Shown here piece after piece: positions 60,052 through 64,000 of a DNA stretch of 64,000 nt (within the stretch, counting starts at the first letter, position 1; each line of letters opens with the position of its first letter). The stretch is taken from contig NC_090187.1 in assembly GCF_024679245.1 (NCBI RefSeq), positions 23,376,495 to 23,440,494 of the forward strand, written 5' to 3'. The notes beneath the pieces were generated by a model. That model saw only the letters and a program-made list of their open reading frames with translations. It was not told the origin of the DNA and ran no database searches. This DNA comes from Pseudorasbora parva (Eukaryota > Chordata > Actinopteri > Cypriniformes > Gobionidae). Made by a program: the position numbers and the translations under genes.

Positions 60052-60480
60052 GCCGGATCCAATATAGAAGGCACAGTATTGTGTCTGCAAATCCAGCACT
60101 TGAGACTTGTTTACAAACGATTCCACGGTGAAATGACACGTACACGTTCTTCCCCACGTGAGTTGGAACTTCAATACAAATAAATGAAGTATCACACATG
60201 CCTAATATTATGACCCTAAGGAAGCTTATGCAGCGACTGTGTTTTTCCACAATATCTTGCTATCTTCCACATGTTTATTGCTGCTAGATAGCGAGCCGAT
60301 CAGCTCCATGAGTTGGTGGGGGGGGCTCACGATCGTTTTCTGGGCCTGGTGTCTATAAAAGCTTTTCTTTGACTAAAAAGGAAGTTTTCAGCTATCAAAC
60401 TTACAGGATAATCTTATATTATCATAACCTTTTATGTATCAAAAGGGAAAGTTGATTTCTAATTTCATCACTCCTTTATT

Positions 60481-61966
60481 ATTGTTTTTTCATAGGATAA
60501 AATGTAAAATACCTTGGGGTTTTGTGTTACCATGGACATTATTTTGGGCATACTTATAACCAAAACCCATTCAGAAATTGTAATTGATTTCGGTTTCATT
60601 TAGCCTACTAAAATATGTCAGTGCCAGACTCTTATTGGTTGACACTGTTGATTGCTGTATGATGCAGCCAATCACTAGCTCAGGCAGTGAGGTTCTCAAG
60701 TAACGACTGTTATGTCTTTGTTCTGTCTCAGTTTACAAGCATATCCTGATCAGTCCTGAGGCTACAGGACTCAATGCGATGTTTGTCTGGTTGAGACGCT
60801 CTCTCCTCCACCTGGGGAGTGGGACCCCCATAGTAAAGTCTATTGCTGTAGGCTGTTCGCATTTATTTATGCAAGACTGGGTTACAGCATATTGTCATTA
60901 TGCTCAGTTTTTCCCAGCACGCACAAACACACCACATGTGGCTCATCACCCGTGTCCTGTTCACCAATTGCCACATCTGCAGTCTTTGCTGTTTTATAAC
61001 CCTCAACCCTGCAGAGAAGTCTGAGTCGCCTCCGTGTGTATCCTGATTCATTCAGAACAGCTAGAGAGAGGTAAATTAGTGCTGTGAGCCGTTTGATTTG
61101 GCATTCAAGAGATTAGGCTTGGAAGACGCACGGATCCCCTCCGCTGGTGTGTGATGCACTGTAGCAAGTATTTGCATGGCCAGGATGCTCATCATTTATC
61201 CCTGATGGGTGATGGATAATTCTTCCCACAGGCGTCCCGTTGGCACTTTAGAAGCTCCTACCGTGGTCATCTGTTTGGTCTGTACTCAAACGCCAGTGTT
61301 TGTGTGTCATTTCAAGATGGTCCCACCAGGCAAGTTCATCACACTGAGGAGTGCAGAGGCATATCTGCCCAGCGTTAGGTGCCGGTTGTTCTCTCTTGTC
61401 TCCTGGTGGATTTCCAAGAATCTGCAGCCAGGCTAATTCTGCTTGAGTGTTTCAGCTGGACTGTCCTAGAAACACAATGACAAACAGTATCAGGGACACA
61501 AGAAGTAATGAAACCAGGACCTTATGCATACAAATCAAGCCTGTATATAGTTCAGTTGAGGTCAAGAAGCTGCAGGAAGCTCTTTTTTGTATAACTGCTT
61601 GTCTTAGATTATTTGGGTTTATATTCATGGTGTGCTTGTGTCATTAACGTTGCTGTTTAGCACTGATACTTAAGGTAATGACACAGGAGTGTATCTCTAT
61701 GACTCGAGTTTCTCACTATTTTTCATTGTTTTGTTCCCCCAAACAAGGGCGTAGGGTGCTTTGAATCGTGTAGGGTGTAGGGTGCTCTACAATACTACGC
61801 TTTAAGATAAAAAATGAACTGAAGCAATAATGATTCTAAAAGAAAATGAGACTGGGTCTATTGTAGCTGTATGTAAGCAACTCACAGTTGATTGAGAGAT
61901 AAACCATGTTTTTTTAATTATATGGATGTTTTGACTAAAAGTTTGTTTACATTATGTTTGACAACA
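60481..61966. other. Repeat-poor sequence, no gene recognised
   Basis: 60640-61450 has balanced composition and several short frames without domains. It could be conserved non-coding or an old unannotated repeat. Confidence 0.35.
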
Positions 61967-62058
61967 TTAAAGGTATCATGAACTAGCTTGTTTATTTTTT
62001 ATACTGAGGTCAACTAATGAAGTTTGTGTGGTTTTTACATTCGAAAACATAATGAATA
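61967..62058 (-). mobile_element. Family C terminal fragment
   Basis: TTAAAGGTATCATGAACTAG and GAGGTCAACTAATGAAG match the right end of family C. The copy stops after about 90 bp. Confidence 0.6.
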
Positions 62059-62395
62059 AAGCTTGGAACATACTCTGCAAGAACAGAGTAACTTGTTCAT
62101 TTTCTCGAGGTGGCAAGAACAAAATTCATTCTTTCCAGTACATTCCATGCTTCACGAGAAAAGCAGGTGCCGATCATCTGCGTTTCTCCTCATTAACCCT
62201 GCCCACTTTAAATGAACGACCAATCACACAATAGTTCTCGGACACCTGCAAGAAAAAAGTTCTGCTTGGGCAATGTGTCGAGAACAAGCTGCAAGATCTC
62301 CCAAACCAGGGCTGCGAGTACAAAATGACATCATTTTGTTCTCGCAGCCCTGGGAGCGAGAACTTTTTTCTCTGTTCTTGTGGAGTATGTTGAAA
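62059..62395. mobile_element. Palindromic MITE
   Basis: Inverted ends GGAACATACTCTGCAAGAAC and, in complement, CAACATACTCCACAAGAAC. Inner arms carry GGGCTGCGAG/CTCGCAGCCC. Confidence 0.65.
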
Positions 62396-62402
62396 CCTTA
62401 AG

Positions 62403-62482
62403 GGTGCCTTCACACTTGGTTCGATTGCCTGGACCGAACCCTAGTTCAATTGCACAAAAAAAATGGGTCTTTATTTGAACCC

Positions 62483-62513
<31 letters not shown>

Positions 62514-62530
62514 AAAAAAAAAAAAACTTT
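62403..62530. repeat. Possible Harbinger-like end followed by C24A23
   Basis: AAGGGTGCCTTCACACTTGG resembles the terminus of TTCACACT-type Harbinger elements. A run of 24 C then 23 A occupies 62480-62526. No second end found. Confidence 0.45.
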
Positions 62531-63287
62531 ACGAACTCATATATTTCTTAACACAAAACAAATAAACAAAATTCGGAGTGTGCATGAGGTGTAGCCTTCA
62601 CGGCTGGAAATAACCCACAATTCTTTGCGTCTCGTCATATTTTTTTTATATTATATGAAAAACCGGCACCACCACCAGATATACATGCAAGTGTAGGCGT
62701 GGTGTTTAAATTAAGTAGCTCTAGCTTTTTTTGTTGGTTTTTGTAAGCTCTATTACCTCAAACAGATAGTTGTGGTAAACAGGATTACAACTGTTTAGTG
62801 CATTTTAAACGTTTAGAACAGTACATTGCTGTCAAGACAAGAAACATTTCATAGTTATTTTCAAGTTATAAATAATTTTCATTCATATAAACTGGCGTGA
62901 GAGCGCAACGAGGCTGAATGTGTTGGCATAGCAACATGATACATCCTGCCTGTGTGTCCTACGAAGGGTCTCGTTTAATTCTGATTGAGGACACTCCGAA
63001 ATTTAACGAAATGAGACACAGCTATTGCCACACTCACGGGTAAACTCAAAATAGAAACAAATGTAAGTAACAGATACAAAGTAACTAATTTGTGTGCACT
63101 TCAAATCAGTAGCCAACAAATATTTGTGTTAAATTTGTAAACTAACGAAGACCATACAATAAAGAATTAAAGTAATATTAATATTGTTTGTTTTGTTGTT
63201 GTATCAATTGTTTGATTATTATAACCTTATACTGGAACAAAGAATGAAATGAATAAAAAAAGAGGATTGTTAAAATAAAAATGATCC
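62531..63287. other. No feature recognised
   Basis: Nothing supported. Confidence 0.4.
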
Positions 63288-63700
63288 TTAACCCTCCTGT
63301 TATCCTCAAATTTGACAACATTTTTTACCCCCTGAGGTCAATTTGACCCCAGAAATTTAAACGTCCAGAATATGACCTTTTTTTGTTTTTTTTGTACAAA
63401 CGTTTGTGTCCAAGTTAATTTATGTCTTTGTTGACTACATAAATAGCCTTTTAAATTGATATCCACCCTTCACCCCACCTCCCACCCCTTATACATCTAG
63501 AATACCCATTGCACGACTATGGACAAATTTGCAAATCAACATAAAATCGTACTGATTGACCTAAAAGTGTATGTATGTATGTATGTATGTATGTATGTAT
63601 GTATGTATGTTTCTAAAAATAATTGTTTGTAATTTATAACATTTGGAAATAAAAACTATTTATTTTATCAAGGATAGGTGGCCGCTGCCACACATGTAAG
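63288..63700. mobile_element. Possible piggyBac-like end with (GTAT)n
   Basis: TTAACCCTCCTGTTATCCTC has a piggyBac-type terminus. A (GTAT)n tract lies at 63569-63612. No other end in the window. Confidence 0.35.
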
Positions 63701-63710
63701 ATATGACTTT

Positions 63711-64000
63711 CCTCAAGCTCTCTCGAGTCTCCACGAGCCCTCTCCAGCTCTTTTAGAGCCCTCTCCAGCTCTTCTAGAGCCCGCTCCAGCTTTCCTCAAG
63801 CTCTCTCCAAGTCTCTTCGAGCCCTCTTCAGCTCTTCTAGAGCCCGCTCCAGCTTCTCTCGCGCTCTCTCGAAGTCTCCACGAGCCCTCTCCAGCTCTTC
63901 TAGAGCCCTCTCCAGCTTTCCTCAAGCTCTCTCCAAGTCTTTTCGAGCCCTCTCCAACTCTTTATAGAGCCCGCTCCAGCTTTCCTCAAGCTCTCTCCAA
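63711..64000. repeat. Minisatellite, 21-bp unit in 63-bp higher-order repeat
   Basis: The block around CCTCAAGCTCTCTCCAAG recurs at about 63794, 63857, 63920 and 63984, that is every 63-64 bp. Each is built of three related 21-bp units (for example GAGCCCTCTCCAGCTCTTCTA). It continues past the window end. Confidence 0.9.

Larger units (their letters stand above)
58945..60480 (-). mobile_element. Kolobok-like family C, copy 3, split by the 9-bp-TSD MITE
   Basis: The block ACTGTTGTCTGAGGTC, the GGGTTTTGATGGGCGTGCTG block and the right end TGATTTCTAATTTCATCACT match family C in reverse complement. TTAA edges have decayed. A THAP relic in several frames lies at 60060-60270 (minus strand, fragment KTQSLHKLP). 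It holds (CA)n at 59351-59390. Confidence 0.65.

Noticed and set aside
63711..64000. CRISPR-like array or coding repeat protein
   Set aside because: Units are contiguous with no unique spacers, and the host is a vertebrate. Gly/Ser/Arg frames follow from the 21-bp unit.

Overview
The window looks like intergenic or intronic DNA of a teleost fish, most likely a cyprinid (zebrafish/carp/goldfish type). The reasons are several Tc1-like transposon families of the kind abundant in those genomes, dense TTAA-flanked and hAT-type MITEs, about ten long (AT)n tracts, and a Ty3/gypsy element of the fish-rich Gmr1 type. I find no host protein-coding gene, no rRNA, no convincing tRNA and no CRISPR array. 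The only intact long reading frame belongs to a retrotransposon. Repeat identities come from reading termini, target-site duplications (TSDs) and protein motifs by eye. Family names are inferences unless stated.

Layout. 0-2.5 kb: a TTAA-flanked, Kolobok-like element (family A, minus strand) broken by an IS630-like transposon and by a 9-bp-TSD MITE carrying a RecQ-helicase-like fragment. 3.6-7.1 kb: simple repeats, a GC-rich island, a piggyBac-like end and a PIF/Harbinger MITE. 7.3-11.1 kb: a Tc1 relic hit at a TTAA by family A, then an inverted family A copy hit by a hAT. 11.1-13.7 kb: repeat-poor. 13.7-16.3 kb: a (TGAT)n tract and three Tc1-like relics, two joined tail to tail. 16.9-20.9 kb: a 4 kb TTAA element containing family C, a hAT and two foldbacks. 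21-28.7 kb: (AT)n tracts, piggyBac-like and Tc1 relics, another family A copy. 29.4-36 kb: family F, the second 9-bp-TSD MITE split by a hAT, a solo LTR and a further hAT. 36-44.4 kb: palindromic MITEs, a piggyBac-like element holding family B, and a solo LTR holding a TTAA element. 44.8-51 kb: a Harbinger element with a Myb/trihelix relic, then a MITE holding family C, which holds family E. 52.3-58.4 kb: a complete Gmr1-like LTR retrotransposon on the minus strand. 58.9-64 kb: family C split by the third 9-bp-TSD MITE, more MITEs, and a 21/63-bp minisatellite running off the end.

How the parts relate. The Gmr1-like element has the parts expected for activity: two 822-bp LTRs that look identical, a 5-bp TSD, a primer-binding site, a polypurine tract and one open Gag-Pol frame with protease and integrase placed before reverse transcriptase and RNase H. 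Everything else is relic or non-autonomous DNA. Two themes stand out. Several TTAA-inserting families share TTAAAG termini, and three of them keep a first exon with a THAP DNA-binding domain that ends at a splice donor. A 9-bp-TSD MITE present three times carries a captured helicase segment. Clean TSDs give a relative order of insertion for many of the nested elements.
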